From NCBI RefSeq assembly GCF_037975245.1, contig NC_092580.1, positions 24,009,001 to 24,073,000 on the forward strand: a stretch of DNA of 64,000 bases, in the 5' to 3' direction. This DNA is from Apostichopus japonicus (Eukaryota; Echinodermata; Holothuroidea; Aspidochirotida; Stichopodidae). The position numbers and the translations under genes are program-made. Shown here piece after piece: positions 51,880-63,048 of this stretch. Position 1 is the first letter of the stretch; the number at the start of each line of letters is the position of its first letter. The notes below the pieces were generated by a model that worked only from the letters and a program-made list of their open reading frames with translations, was not told the DNA's origin and did not search any database.

Positions 51880-52461
51880 TCTGGGTGATAACGTTCACAC
51901 ATCATATGTACTGCGCGTCTGCGCCTAAAACCTTTAGTACTAAGTTTGTATGCTATGATGCACCTGGATCAATGGAAGTGATATCTACTTAACTATGACA
52001 TGGAGTATGCGCGAGGGCTCTTCCAACTCGTTTGCTGTTTATATTTGAGACAATTTTTGTATTTTGTTTGAGTGAAACATCTGCTCATTAGTTAGAAGAA
52101 TTCAGTGATATTAGTTACACACACAACAAACTGGAGCCTTCGGTCTCAGCAGCCCCCGTAGTTGCATAACCCACGGAAGCCTGCGCCTATCTATATGTGT
52201 ACGTAATACTGCAGAGGCCAACGTCGTTATCAAAGTCTTACTTCCTTGCTGATTAGAAGTGCAAACTAGAAATGTTAGACGATGGTAACAGGGAGTGATC
52301 GCTTTGGAGGAAATTAAGTGGGACAACATTTATTGCCTGACAATTCTGAAAATTTAGTTAGTTCAAGTGCCTGAGGTTGGAATTAAATTCTCACGCAAAG
52401 GAGTGTCATACATTTGGATATAGTTGATATATACAACAACAAAAAATTGTTGGTTTTCATT
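51880..52461 (+). promoter_or_regulatory. probable promoter / 5' UTR of the long IQSEC isoform
   Basis: This stretch just before the long first exon has more CpG and GC-rich words than the intron upstream, including TACTGCGCGTCTGCGCC (51910) and TATGCGCGAGGG (52006), which resemble NRF1-type half sites. I see no TATA box at a clear distance, and no transcription start can be fixed. An in-frame stop (TAA at 52384) separates this DNA from the coding frame, which supports a start codon downstream in the same exon. Confidence 0.35.
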
Positions 52462-53546
52462 ATGGATTGGATCAGGAGTCATTTACAAAGCATATTACCG
52501 GACAGAGAACATGGCAACCTGGACTACGGGCACAGTATCCAAGGCAAAGACGACGACGAGGAAGATAGTAGCGACACAGTGGTGGTAGAAGCGGTAGAAG
52601 ATGGGGATTTGATGGATATAGAGGCCGGCGGCACGGAGGGACCATCAAAAGAAAGGAAACTGGAACAATATCAAACTAACAGTGGAAGAACTGAAGGGGA
52701 AGACACAGCAGATGTGGATTCTATAAGGCCAGGATTAAAGGGCCATGATGATGATACAGGCCGTACAGATGGTGAAATACGTACTCCATCCGATACTGAT
52801 GATGCAGGCCAGAGTCAATTAAGTGAAAAAATCGAAATGGAGTACCAAATGGTGACTGAACAGGATTTGTTGTTGGGTGTCCGAGGAGGCGAGGACCTGA
52901 CAGAGCAGGTATTACCACAGGACATGGTAGAGTTAGAAAGAACAAGGCACAAGGAATCTCAAATGGAGGAAACTTCAACAATGTCTGGTTTGTTAACATT
53001 TGTGGAGACATTAGAAGCTGATGTTCCTGTTGCCAGAGGGCAGGAGGTCCTGCAGTGCATAAATAGTAGAGACATGTCCAGAGATATTTCACATGATGGT
53101 ATAGGCTCAAGAGGATCAAATCGTGAGGATGGTGCATCACCAAGGGGTGGTATGGCGCAGCTCAATAAGACACCGGATGCACCTCAAGCTATAGAAGAAA
53201 CGTCCAAATTATCGTTCGGGAGGCCTTCGTTCGAACCAGCGCCCCTCATTCGTGTGAAGTCGTCAGCACACGCTCATTCCGATTCGTCTGATGATGTATT
53301 CTTCCAGACTTACAGGAGGAGTGGAAGAAACTTCTCTCTTCCTACATTATCAGGAATGGCACCGCATCTTCAACCCACAGAGTCGATGATGTTAGACAAT
53401 GTGCTCTTGGAACTTAAAAGCGAATTGGAAGATGAAGAAATACTGCTGGAGAAGCCTCTCGTAGACAGACGGAAATCGTCATTGCCGGGCACGCTAGTAG
53501 ATGTAGGGGCGTTGAAGCCTACTTCCAACCAAGTCATCATACAATG
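52462..53546 (+). CDS. IQSEC: IQSEC long first coding exon, acidic disordered N-terminus
   Basis: This exon encodes residues 1-361 plus two bases of codon 362. I chose the ATG at 52462 because it is the first ATG after the in-frame stop at 52384 and has good context (A at -3, G at +4); a TTG further upstream in the same frame is unlikely to be used. The protein starts MDWIRSHLQSIL and is then strongly acidic and low in complexity (DDDEED near residue 31, several D/E- and S/T-rich stretches), with no domain I recognise; SSDSSDD-like and RRSGRNFSLP or DRRKSSLPG segments look like phosphorylation sites. The open frame runs past the exon, but the donor GTATCA at 53547 gives phase 2 and fits the acceptor at 56526, making Trp362. 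The donor is weaker than consensus. Vertebrate IQSEC2 and IQSEC3 also have long N-terminal extensions, but I see no sequence match, so this part appears lineage-specific. Confidence 0.8.
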
Positions 53547-56525
53547 GTATCAGTCTCAATTCACACTTTGTTATTTCTTTACCTCTATTTACGATAAAAG
53601 ATTGTATATATAGTAAAAACAAACAATTTTTTATTCCCAATTTCCCACTGTTGTTTATACAGTTTGCAGTGTCTTTGGATGTAAATCATTCCTTGAATCT
53701 TTAAATTTCATGTAAAGACAACACTGTTTTGGAAATTGTAATTTCATGGCATGAAACCCTTCAGTTAAATGTTTCATCTTCAAAAGTGTCCCACAATATT
53801 AATATAGCACTTGGAGAGTCGTCAAAGTCATATTTTGAAGTCATCGTGGAGTGAAGGGAGTTTCTAATTAATTTAATTAATAATAATTAAATAATTAAGT
53901 TCTTTGTCATATGTTAGTGCTCAAATTTATATGTAAATTCAATCCCTACAATTTCAAAATATTTAGTCACTTGATGGAAATAATACAAAGTGCTTAAAGA
54001 ATCTAGTGAGTAACATCCAGTTCATGGTACTTAAATTGTTGCATGAAGAGCAACTACTGTGAACTTATTGCAAGGCCATTCGTCCCTTTTCCCGGCCCCA
54101 ATATTAGGGTTTCTTTATGATTAAATTCATACAGAGATCAAGACTCTTTATAAACCTTATAGCTAAAAGAGTTAGTCTACTTGGCATGTTAAAGGGTGTG
54201 AAGACTCGCGCAAAAAGAAACGTCTAATGCCGGTAATCTGACCTAGTTTCGAATGAGGTGTAACAGAAGTGTTAGACACCACCATCGATCCCAGAAAATA
54301 CACACACAGCTTGCTACCGTCGGTAATTAGACACTAGTGTACAGTCAGTACATACAGCTGCGGTCAATACCCACAGCACATTGTATAAACGATACAGCGA
54401 TTGACATCTCAGGTCCAGCTAAAGATAACAAGGTATCACGTTTCATTACTGTCTGCATTTTGTAGCGACACAGTAAAACGTCACTTGCAAGCAACAGTAA
54501 GTTAACTTTTTCAAATGGCCCCACGCAGTTTGGGTCGATGCCTTCGATGCCTTTTAAAGAATCTAGTGAGTAACATCCAGTTCACGGTATTTATACTGCT
54601 GCATGAAGAGCAGCTACTGTGAAACTTATTGCAAGGCCATTCGTCCCTTCCTGGGCCCCAGTGTTGGGGTTTCTTAATATTATTAAATTCATACAGATAT
54701 CAAGATTTTTTATAAACCTTATACTGTAGCTATATAAGGGTTAGTCTACTTGGCATGTTAATGAAAGTCTGTGTGCACGGGTGATGTCTTTCTATGCATA
54801 TTGCTGTCTGCCATACAGTACAGTGTGGCAATTTACCAGTAGAACAAAGTAGGCTACATATACATGGTTTTCAGTCATGGGAGATATTGCATATCTAGAG
54901 TAAATTCATATAGAGTGTAACTACATTTAAAAAGTGACATGAAAGGAAGCAAGCCTGTGTCTGATACATTAAGTTTAATAGTTTATAGTGCAGTACAATT
55001 GTTGTTTATACAATCATAATTTTTATTGTTTTGATTTGTTAAAACTTCTTTGGCCATGATACTGAGAAGTTGTAAGTTCTAACCCCGAAAACCATGTCTA
55101 AAATGTCCCCAACAATTTGAGGTTGAAGCTTAAAGTTGTTACATAATTTGAGTTTATATTACAGGACAGTGTCTGTTTGTATCAATTACATGTGTTTTTA
55201 CATAATGGGTTTTCTATATAAACCCTTTACCAGCTTCCTGGTTGACTGGACTACACAGACTGCCATACATCTATTACAATTTCATGAATAAAGTATGCAT
55301 TGAGTGCCATTTATAACCATAACCATTAACCAATATACTCTCTAAGCTAGAAGCCATTGCAGTACTCTGCAGTACTGTGTGTCTCAATTTGGAAATCTAT
55401 AAATACAGCTTGCACTTTCATCTCCACTTTGATGGTTCATCATATGTAATTGCCAGTGTGACCTTGTGAGTTTCATTTGATTTAAAGCACTCTGTACTGT
55501 TTATTGAACGGTGGATGTTGAAGCTGATTCTGTATTGCTTTTGGTACTTACAATCTGTGTATCGGTACTCATAGGGCAGAGGTGTTTGCGTGGGGCTTGC
55601 GGGAAGGAAGGGGAGGGAGGAGAGGGAGGAAGTCCAAGTGAGTTTAGAAACCGTAACTTCAGGTTTTGGTTTCCGTTGTTAACATCTCAATAGATCAATG
55701 CTGTACAATTTTGATCTTGCAAAATGGACACTATATCCATTGATGGCAGTCAACAGAGCCATATAAGTGGAACAGACAATTTTGCCTGCATGTGCATTTG
55801 TAATGTAATTTCTTCTTTATATATTTCTAGCAGTTACCCTTATTTTCACTTTGTTCCTTGTGACTTTGGTGAACACCTCTTAGCGTGATTTCTTGAAAGG
55901 AAAAATTAAGCCCTTAACATCTTGATACAAGTGATTGCTACCAGGGTCTGTTTATATCTTTTGTATATAAAACAAGAAGATACACTTAATAGATAGGAAC
56001 AGCTACTCGGTATTATATGAAAGATCTGTGAGCTAGTTGATTAAGATGTTTATCTAAGTGTAATTAACTCCAACCAACTATTAAAGTGAATCAAATAGAA
56101 GCTCATGTGTAAGTGTCTGAAGACTGCTAAGGAACACCTGGCAGTTGTTGTTGGATTACCTAAAGAAACACAACATTTAATACAGTGTGAAGTGTTTGAT
56201 ATTATTGTACATAATAATCAGATACCAATGGGGTTCATCTTTGTAAATCATAAACAATCCTCTCGACTGCTTGGAGTGATCTAAACTATATAGCTCATTC
56301 TTTCTCGTTTAGGGTTTTGAGGTTAATAGGTTTAACAGGTGTTTGGTAGTTCCCAATTGCTTGTTGGTACAATATACTGGAAGTGAGCCTCCCTTTCATT
56401 GGTTGGAAGAATAATATCTCTTACTATGAATACATAATACATTTAAATCTATGAAAACATATTTAGTCTGGATTTTTATCTTTTAATCAGCTCACGGTTG
56501 ATGTGTTTTTCTTCTTCTGTCGCAG
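53547..56525 (+). other. IQSEC intron between long exon 1 and exon 2
   Basis: Donor GTATCA at 53547 and acceptor TTCTTCTTCTGTCGCAG at 56525, phase 2. The intron carries a duplicated 200-bp segment (53994-54192 and 54554-54761) and a purine-rich GC patch at 55575-55637 that is open in phase and could be a rarely used exon. Confidence 0.7.
53994..54761 (+). repeat. direct repeat of about 200 bp flanking a 360-bp core
   Basis: The copies at 53994-54192 and 54554-54761 share TTAAAGAATCTAGTGAGTAA, TGCATGAAGAGCA, ATTGCAAGGCCATTCGTCCC and TTAGTCTACTTGGCATGTTA in the same order, with roughly 85-90% identity by eye. They do not start with TG or end with CA, so a normal LTR pair is not supported; a tandem duplication, or a duplication later split by an insertion, is more likely. 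The core between them is less AT-rich and holds an imperfect inverted repeat, GTCTAATGCCGGTA (54222) against TACCGTCGGTAATTAGAC (54315). Confidence 0.75.
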
Positions 56526-57003
56526 GGACTCTTCTTCCGAGGCTGCTTCCAACAGAAGGATCAGCTCACCAATTTTAAGGACCGATGACCTGAGGGAAGC
56601 CCACGAGCGTCTCGAAACACCGCCTCCTACCAAACCCAGAAAACTAGTCACCCCTGCAGTGGGCAAGAGGGGTGTGGACACCCCAGTTAAAGCGATCAAA
56701 ATCCAAACAGACAGGAATAAGAACAGCAGCAAACCTGGCGGCACCAATGATACAATCTATGAAGACAGGGAGTCCCCTCAGACGCAGTCACCACTGAGGC
56801 CGGACGGTGACAACAGAAGAAGTGGCGCTTACACCCCTCCGAACAGGAACCGCAGGCCCGACTCTAAGATATCGCCGCAGGGGAAGCCCCCTCTCAGACG
56901 GGAGAAATCAATAACTCAACGTCGGGAGGAAGAGAGGCAGATCCAGAAATCGAGAGCTTTCAGCAATTCTTATGAACTGTCAGCTGATCTGTATAATAAA
57001 CAA
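56526..57003 (+). CDS. IQSEC: IQSEC exon with the conserved pre-IQ block
   Basis: This 478-nt internal exon runs from a strong acceptor (TTCTTCTTCTGTCGCAG) to the consensus donor GTAAGT at 57004. It enters in phase 2 and leaves in phase 0, encoding residues 362-521 of the long form. The first two thirds are basic, proline- and serine-rich and probably disordered (PPPTKPRK, GAYTPPNRNRRP). The last 30 residues are the family signature: SITQRREEERQIQKSRAFS, then YELSADLYNKQ. Vertebrate IQSEC1 and IQSEC2 have, as I recall, an EEEAIKRSRSLSESYELSSDLQDKQ-type segment at the same place, right before VEMLER. A short YEDRESP motif could be a phosphotyrosine site. This exon is common to both inferred isoforms, because the donors at 1295, 9081 and 53546 all fit its phase. 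Confidence 0.92.
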
Positions 57004-57208
57004 GTAAGTCAAAGGTCATATAAGATAACTAACTATAGACTACCATTTCAATTTCAAGAAGAATGCAGAAAAGTGGGCTTTTAGTTTGGTAATTGTCAGG
57101 TCAAGTTTTAATACTTCATCAAAGTATGACAGATCAACAAGTATGACATCATCCTTCTGGACATTAGAGGAAATAACCTTTACCCCTCATGATGGCACTC
57201 TTATATTT

Positions 57209-57294
57209 TCCCCCTCCCCCTGATAAACCTTCAAACATCCCACAACCCAATCTCTCCCCTTTCCCCTCTCCCCTCTCCCCTCCCCCTCCTACCA
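57209..57294. repeat. C-rich pyrimidine tract
   Basis: Repeated CCCCTCT-type units within the IQSEC intron. The opposite strand is G-rich with quadruplex-type spacing. Confidence 0.7.
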
Positions 57295-57539
57295 ACCAAC
57301 AACAGATAACGTCAGGATAGGATTGTGTCAGTCTCAATGCCATTAACCTACAAAATACCACGTAAGGATAAAGACAAAAATAACAATAGATATTTAATAC
57401 GTCATTCGTTTGAGCATGCTGTCCCTCATCTGAGAGAAAATACAATTGTTATGTTTGGTCATCCGATTCTAAATTGTTGACGTACGTCTAGATTTCAAAC
57501 CAAGTGCAAAGTTAACAATGACTTATGACTTTTGAAGTG

Positions 57540-57830
57540 TGGATATAAAACGGTATACCTTAATGAGTGGTCCATCAATCTCGTTCTTTTTTGACGAAAA
57601 ACGAGAAGGGATTTTTGGTCGGTTCATACATACGTTATCTGATCTCCCAAGTCTAGTTCTGTTGCCGTGGCAGCGAGCAGTTAGGTCAACGGGAAGTGCT
57701 TGTCATTATGTCATTGCCCAATGGGCGTTTCTGTTTACATACTTTACCTAAGGTAACCCCACACCGAGGCAGGGGTAGTTATTTGGTCATTTGAGATCCA
57801 CTGACGTATTGCCCTATGATGATTTCCTCT
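57540..57830 (+). promoter_or_regulatory. possible intronic regulatory patch in the IQSEC gene
   Basis: The patch combines TATAAAA (57544), GTTGCCGTGGCAGC (57661-57674, X-box-like), CCCAATGGG (57718), TGTTTAC (57733) and several CpG, within an AT-rich intron. It could be an enhancer or an internal promoter for a shorter isoform. No start codon with a phase-0 donor is obvious nearby. Confidence 0.25.
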
Positions 57831-58515
57831 TCATGAAGAGATTCCTTTTAACTAAGCTTTGTCTTGGAACCGAAACAATAGTGATTGTTGATTGTCATGG
57901 CTATTTTATCTGATAATTATTAAATAGACCAACTTCGGGAAATGTCACAACTTACATGGAAATTTTTTTTATTTTTAAACGAAAGAAAAGGGAATTGACA
58001 ATGTGGCATATTTGCGTTAATTTATTTTTACAATCCTTCCCTCGAAAACGAGTTATTAATCATAAGGGGTTTCTAAAAGCTTTTGAAGGCTGCATTTTAC
58101 AAACTTAAATTTTGGTGTCTCAAACTAGCGCACAAATCTAGTTTCAGAATTGAAACTTGAAAGGTAAACCAGAGGGAATGTAATGCTGTTAGTTTAATTT
58201 CATTGCTTGCGACAAAGTTGGAACACATTTCATCATGTGACATGATCATGTGACAAGAAACAGAATTGTTTCCTGCTCAAAGAAATATGTCAAGCACAGA
58301 TTGAATTTATTCATGTTACACGAAACTTCAGTAGTTACATTCCAAGATTATTCCTTAAAGAATATTTTAAGATCATCTGAAACGTATTAACCTCTATAGT
58401 GTTTAGATAGATTTCATCGAGTAAAGTATCTCTATCGTGAATGCAGATAGTTCCTCGCTCCTCTCGAGACCTAAGTTCTTTTTTTCATCCTACCTCGATC
58501 CTGCTTCCTCGACAG

Positions 58516-60335
58516 GTTGAAATGCTAGAGAGGAGGTACGGTGGTCGACAAAGAGCCCAGTCAGCAGCCAGAGTCATTCAGGAAGCCTATCGTAAATACG
58601 AGATGAATCGTGAATTTCAGAAACTACGAAGGACCCGCTCCGAGTCGCGCATCTCCAAATACTTGGACCACCATCTACGCAACACCAAGGAGTGGGGTGT
58701 GCACAGCAACCGTGCAAAGGTCATGGTGATAGAGGAACCTCCTGGAGGTGAGGTAGAGGCGAGGGGCGGTGGGATTGATCAGCAGAGGCTACGCAAAAGT
58801 GAGACGATAGACCTCTCTGAGGTGAACGGCAAGCGTAGTAACGGACCTCTACAACACAGGAACAATTGCAATAACGTCGGACCCAAGGGAATCCCAGATT
58901 CAAGAACTACTAAAACTCTGACTCAGACACAGACTTCTAAGAAAGTGGTTGTCAAGGTGACCCTGCAACGCAACGAAGACGGCGTTGAGGTACCTAGGTT
59001 CACTGACAGCATGGAGAGCAGTATAGAACGGAGGAGGGACTTTATGCCTCCGACCGTGGACAGGGCTGGTCCCCACAAAGCTGCTCGATCAGTGGAGAGG
59101 AAAGTCATCATTACCACTCAAAATGAAAGTTTCATCGCAAGGAACACTAGTCCCGTGCCGTCACGGTCTCCCAGTGGAAACTTTGCCCGGCAAGGGCACC
59201 CAGCGAAAGCTTCCATGATTCCTATACCAAGCGATCACAGAGGAGGAGCTGTACCCAGTCCCCCTACCAGGGTCACTGGCCCCCCCAATATTAAATCCAA
59301 ACAGCCCCCACCTCCACCACAGCGGCAGTACGGTAGTCCCAACACATCTCCACGTCCTTCAGTGGATTACAACAGATCAGGAATAGACACTAGCACCACC
59401 ACACAGGTCAAAGTGCAAGATGTATCAGGTTCCACAGGAAGGAAAGCGGTCGTTGATACGTCTGATTCACTACAAAGCAGAGAGGAAGATAGGAAGGAAG
59501 GAGTGTCCAGTGAACAATCGATGGGAGATCAGTATTACAGAGACTCACAGTCATCGCAACAACAGATCGACAGGCAGGACAACAGAGCAGTACACTACGA
59601 CAACACAGACGGCCAGGAGAATGGCAAAGTTGTCATAGTGACCCCAGTGGTAACGGCAGCAAACATTCCAGTACAGGCTAGCAGGAAAAAGAACCACTCC
59701 GAAGGGGATCCACTGGGGAGCAGCGCCAAGGAAATGACGTTTGATGACCGCCCGCAGTACCCTGCGACCAACACCGGTATCTCCGGGATGGAACAAAATG
59801 GACCTACCCACAGGAATAACTTTGATTTCTTGGAGATTCATAGCCCTGTACCCTCTGTGCAGATACACAAGCCTCACGGTGCCCATCAAAAGACGGACCA
59901 TTATTCATCCTCGGATTCGGAAGACTCCGAGGATGAGGACACCAGGAGGCCCAGGTCCGCTACCTCGGATATGGGCCAGGCCGAACACAGTCAATTGCCC
60001 AAGGCCCGTAGCATGGGAAATATGAATTCTCCCGTTTGGAAGCGTAAAGCCATGGACCCAAACAATAAATCGAAGAGCATGTCCCTCACGAACGGCTCTG
60101 AGACCCTGCCAAGGTCCGAGACCCGGGAGAGCGTGAGTAGCGAGAGCAGTGGGTCGTCAAAGTTTACCGGCGGCGATGACTCTTCGAGTATATCGGAGAG
60201 CGTGGACAGTTTAACAGGAGAACTGAATTATAACCAAGAACTCTTTGAGAAAAGAACGTCAGCCCCATCTCTTTCAATACCGATGACTGCGACCAGAAAA
60301 CGAAGGTATCGACTGGGTGTCAATCTCTTTAACAA
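58516..60335 (+). CDS. IQSEC: IQSEC exon with IQ motif, long linker and start of the pre-Sec7 block
   Basis: This 1820-nt exon starts after TCCTCGACAG in phase 0 and encodes residues 522-1127 plus two bases. It opens with VEMLERRYGGR, nearly identical to the vertebrate family, then VIQEAYRKYEMNREFQKLRR, an IQ motif (Ile542, Gln543, Arg547, Arg553) for calmodulin, followed by RSESRISK. The linker is basic and Ser/Pro-rich, with a PPPPP run near residue 786 and an acidic SSSDSEDSEDED run near 985-995 (a likely casein kinase 2 target). The exon ends RKRRYRLGVNLFN plus AA; the GTGAGT at 60336 is the donor. RKRHYRIGLNLFNK-like sequence directly precedes Sec7 in vertebrate IQSECs, so the next exon should supply K and then Sec7. 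The frame would hit TGA one codon later if unspliced. The ATG at 58441 in the same frame lies in the intron. Confidence 0.93.
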
Positions 60336-60355
60336 GTGAGTGTCTTATCGTTTCG

Positions 60356-60377
60356 CTTCTTCTTCTTCTTCTTCTTT
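60356..60377 (+). repeat. TTC microsatellite
   Basis: About six TTC units lie just inside the intron after the IQ-motif exon. Confidence 0.85.
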
Positions 60378-61356
60378 CAATCTGTGTGTGAAGTATGATG
60401 ATATGATTACATCTTAAACTGCTCGTAGACCTTGTAAAACATGTATTTTGTATCCGCATTTTTGTAATCAAAACGGATCTGAAATTTTAAGTCACCACTA
60501 TCGTCTTTTGACATGGTCATATCACATGGAAAATTTGGGATAAAAAATGATTTTCTACAACTCCTAACCACTTGCTAAAAGACAAATGTAGCAACTGTAC
60601 CTTGGGGGGTACAGGAGAAGGGGATTGTTTACTGGGATGGCATTTCACCTTAAAAAGAAAAAATTGCCCCTTACTTTTAAAAAAAGTATGGTTTTGCCTG
60701 TCAGTTGTCAAGAATATAAATTAAGTTTTGGTACAAGTTCATATTCTGTCTCTTCAAACTAACTTTGCTTTTACACATCTTATAATAAAATAATCTCTGG
60801 GATTGTAAAACTTGACAGCTTTAATACAGCATCAATCTAAAGCTGTGTGTGGTGTTATAATTCCATAACTGTGCATTGCAAAAAAAAAAGCAAGCTCAGG
60901 GATGTATGATATTAAAATACAATCGTAACTTTCAGCAGTATTTGGTAGGTTTTGTCAAAATTGGCAAATGGCATTTATGTAAAATGCTGAATTTAAAAGT
61001 AAATATTCAAGACACGATGCATGCATTTCAAATAAAAAAAAACAGATTATATTTGAAACTTGCATTATGATTCGGTTGACTCTCAGTGTGAACCTCAATT
61101 GTGTGCTGATATTAATAACTTTATGCATAGACCTTGGTTATTTTACATAGTTGTACATGTAAGATACATACAAAGTTGAATATTTTTGCTATAAAACAGC
61201 TATTTGAGTCATTTACTTTCCTTATGCTATTCATAACCAATAACCCATTTTACAGTGTAGTTCAATAGGCCTGTAATACCATGTCAGATAGAAGAGTTTA
61301 TAAAGTGACGCATATTAATTACTGTACAAGTCACTTGTTTATGTCAGTCTAAGACC

Positions 61357-61412
61357 TTTTTTTTTTTTTTCGGCCACAACCTTTTTTTTTTTTTGGCCAC
61401 GACCCAACCACG
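61357..61412 (+). repeat. paired T runs with repeated GGCCAC flank
   Basis: Two runs of about 13 T, each preceded by ACC and followed by CGGCCACAACC or GGCCACGACCC, form a duplicated unit. It may be slippage or a retroposon tail; no element body is recognisable. Confidence 0.6.
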
Positions 61413-63048
61413 ATTGCATTGGTCTTGGCCATGAACCATCGAACATAACCCCTCCTTTTTCGGTGAAATTTATCGTTGCAATGCCACTGGAATATGGTCA
61501 ATTAAATGCAATGGTTGGCTCTGTTTCATTGCCAAAAGTCCATCGATCTTGTCCTTGAGTTAATCAACAATGCAATCGTGTGATCAGCAGATAGGGCCAC
61601 CTTTTCCCACTTATTAATGATACCTTCACTACTTAAGATAAATACAACATGATTCTGTGGTTTCTGCAACAATCTCACAACCTAAGGAAAATCCTCTGTG
61701 ACCCGGACATTGGATTTTGACCCATCTGTTGCGGTCCATCTGTTGTGTACTGGAAAATGCAAGTGATCAAATGGAATTCACTAGTTACTCGCTAGTGAAC
61801 CATCTTAGTATCGATTAACACTCAGAGGTCTCCTCATTCCATGAATTGTAATTGTCTTTTTTATGTACATTTTTGTTAGGTCTGCTTAAATTGATGAGCA
61901 GATGTAATTTAAGGTTTTACTGTATGATCACATATATATATTGCTTAGATCATCATATTCATGTATCTCCATTATAGCAATATACGGTGATAAGTTGTTT
62001 CGGAGTCAAGGCCAATCAGGAAAAATGGCAAGATTTGCTGAATGATTTATTGCTAGCCCATCAGGTTTCGTTTTCCTGAAAATTAAGAACAGCTTCCTCT
62101 TTCTACCTGTGACATTTTATGTGGGTAATGCTTAGTCAACTAAATATATAAGGCAACAGCCTGCTCACAACTTGTAGATTGGGCAGCGGCTCTCAATATA
62201 TCTACAAAGTTGTAATTATTTATGGAAGAAAATTTACAAAGCCTTAATTTGGGATTAACTTTGCTTTTAAGATAGGTATTCATTGTTGACCTAAATTTAA
62301 CCTCTTTTAAAGCCACAAACTGGACGGAAATTACCATGTGTTTAAATTCAAAAGAAATTTATTTTGTAAACGTGCCTAATATTGAGGTCATCTGAAGTGT
62401 GCCCAATTTCAAGTTACATTAATTGCTAAAGTTTCAAAGAATATTGTCATAACCAGACCTGGGTTGTATAATGGTTTTGAATCCAAACTTTTCTTTCATA
62501 AAGATATATACAATTTAACATATATCTATGATTTAAAATGCACAGATTTTATCTGTGACAAACTAAGTAAAACATTTGGAGAAAATGAAAGAAAATTACC
62601 TCTTTTCTTAACCAAAAATTCAACACTCAGTATTGGCTTCTACACTTTTCATAGCAGATCTGTGTACCTAGCTTAGTACAACTTTGATAAGAATCCTGGA
62701 CTATCAGTGTTGTGTTGAAAATTGTAATAGGTTTTCTCAAACTGTCATTATTCTGTTTGTTATGGCTAATTACCCTTACATTTATAGGGTCTTTTAGGGC
62801 ACACAAGAAAATTGTCTAACACAGGATTTCTATGTGTATGGAACATTGCACTGTAAACCTGCAACCAGATGGAACCTAGCCCGACCTTCAACACCGGGGT
62901 GGGGTGTAATGTCTGATAATTTCTGAAAATCGTTGACAATTTTCATTCGTGTGTGGTGTGGCAATTTCAACTACTATACCTGACAAGAGGTAGTGTTAGT
63001 GTTGAGACCACTCATCAAGATTTCTGTGGGAGGAAAAGAGGTTTAATT

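Larger units (their letters stand above)
57004..58515 (+). other. IQSEC intron between exons 2 and 3
   Basis: Donor GTAAGTC and acceptor TCCTGCTTCCTCGACAG, phase 0. It holds a C-rich pyrimidine tract (57209-57294), and at 57540-57830 a less AT-rich patch with a TATAAAA word, an X-box-like GTTGCCGTGGCAGC at 57661, a CCCAATGGG box and a TGTTTAC word, which could be regulatory. Confidence 0.7.

Noticed and set aside
52721-53143. 140-codon minus-strand frame inside the long IQSEC exon
   Set aside because: It is the antisense shadow of a coding exon with in-phase splicing and a conserved downstream continuation.
53994-54761. Solo or paired LTRs of a small LTR retrotransposon
   Set aside because: The copies lack TG...CA ends, and the core has no primer-binding site, polypurine tract or coding sequence.
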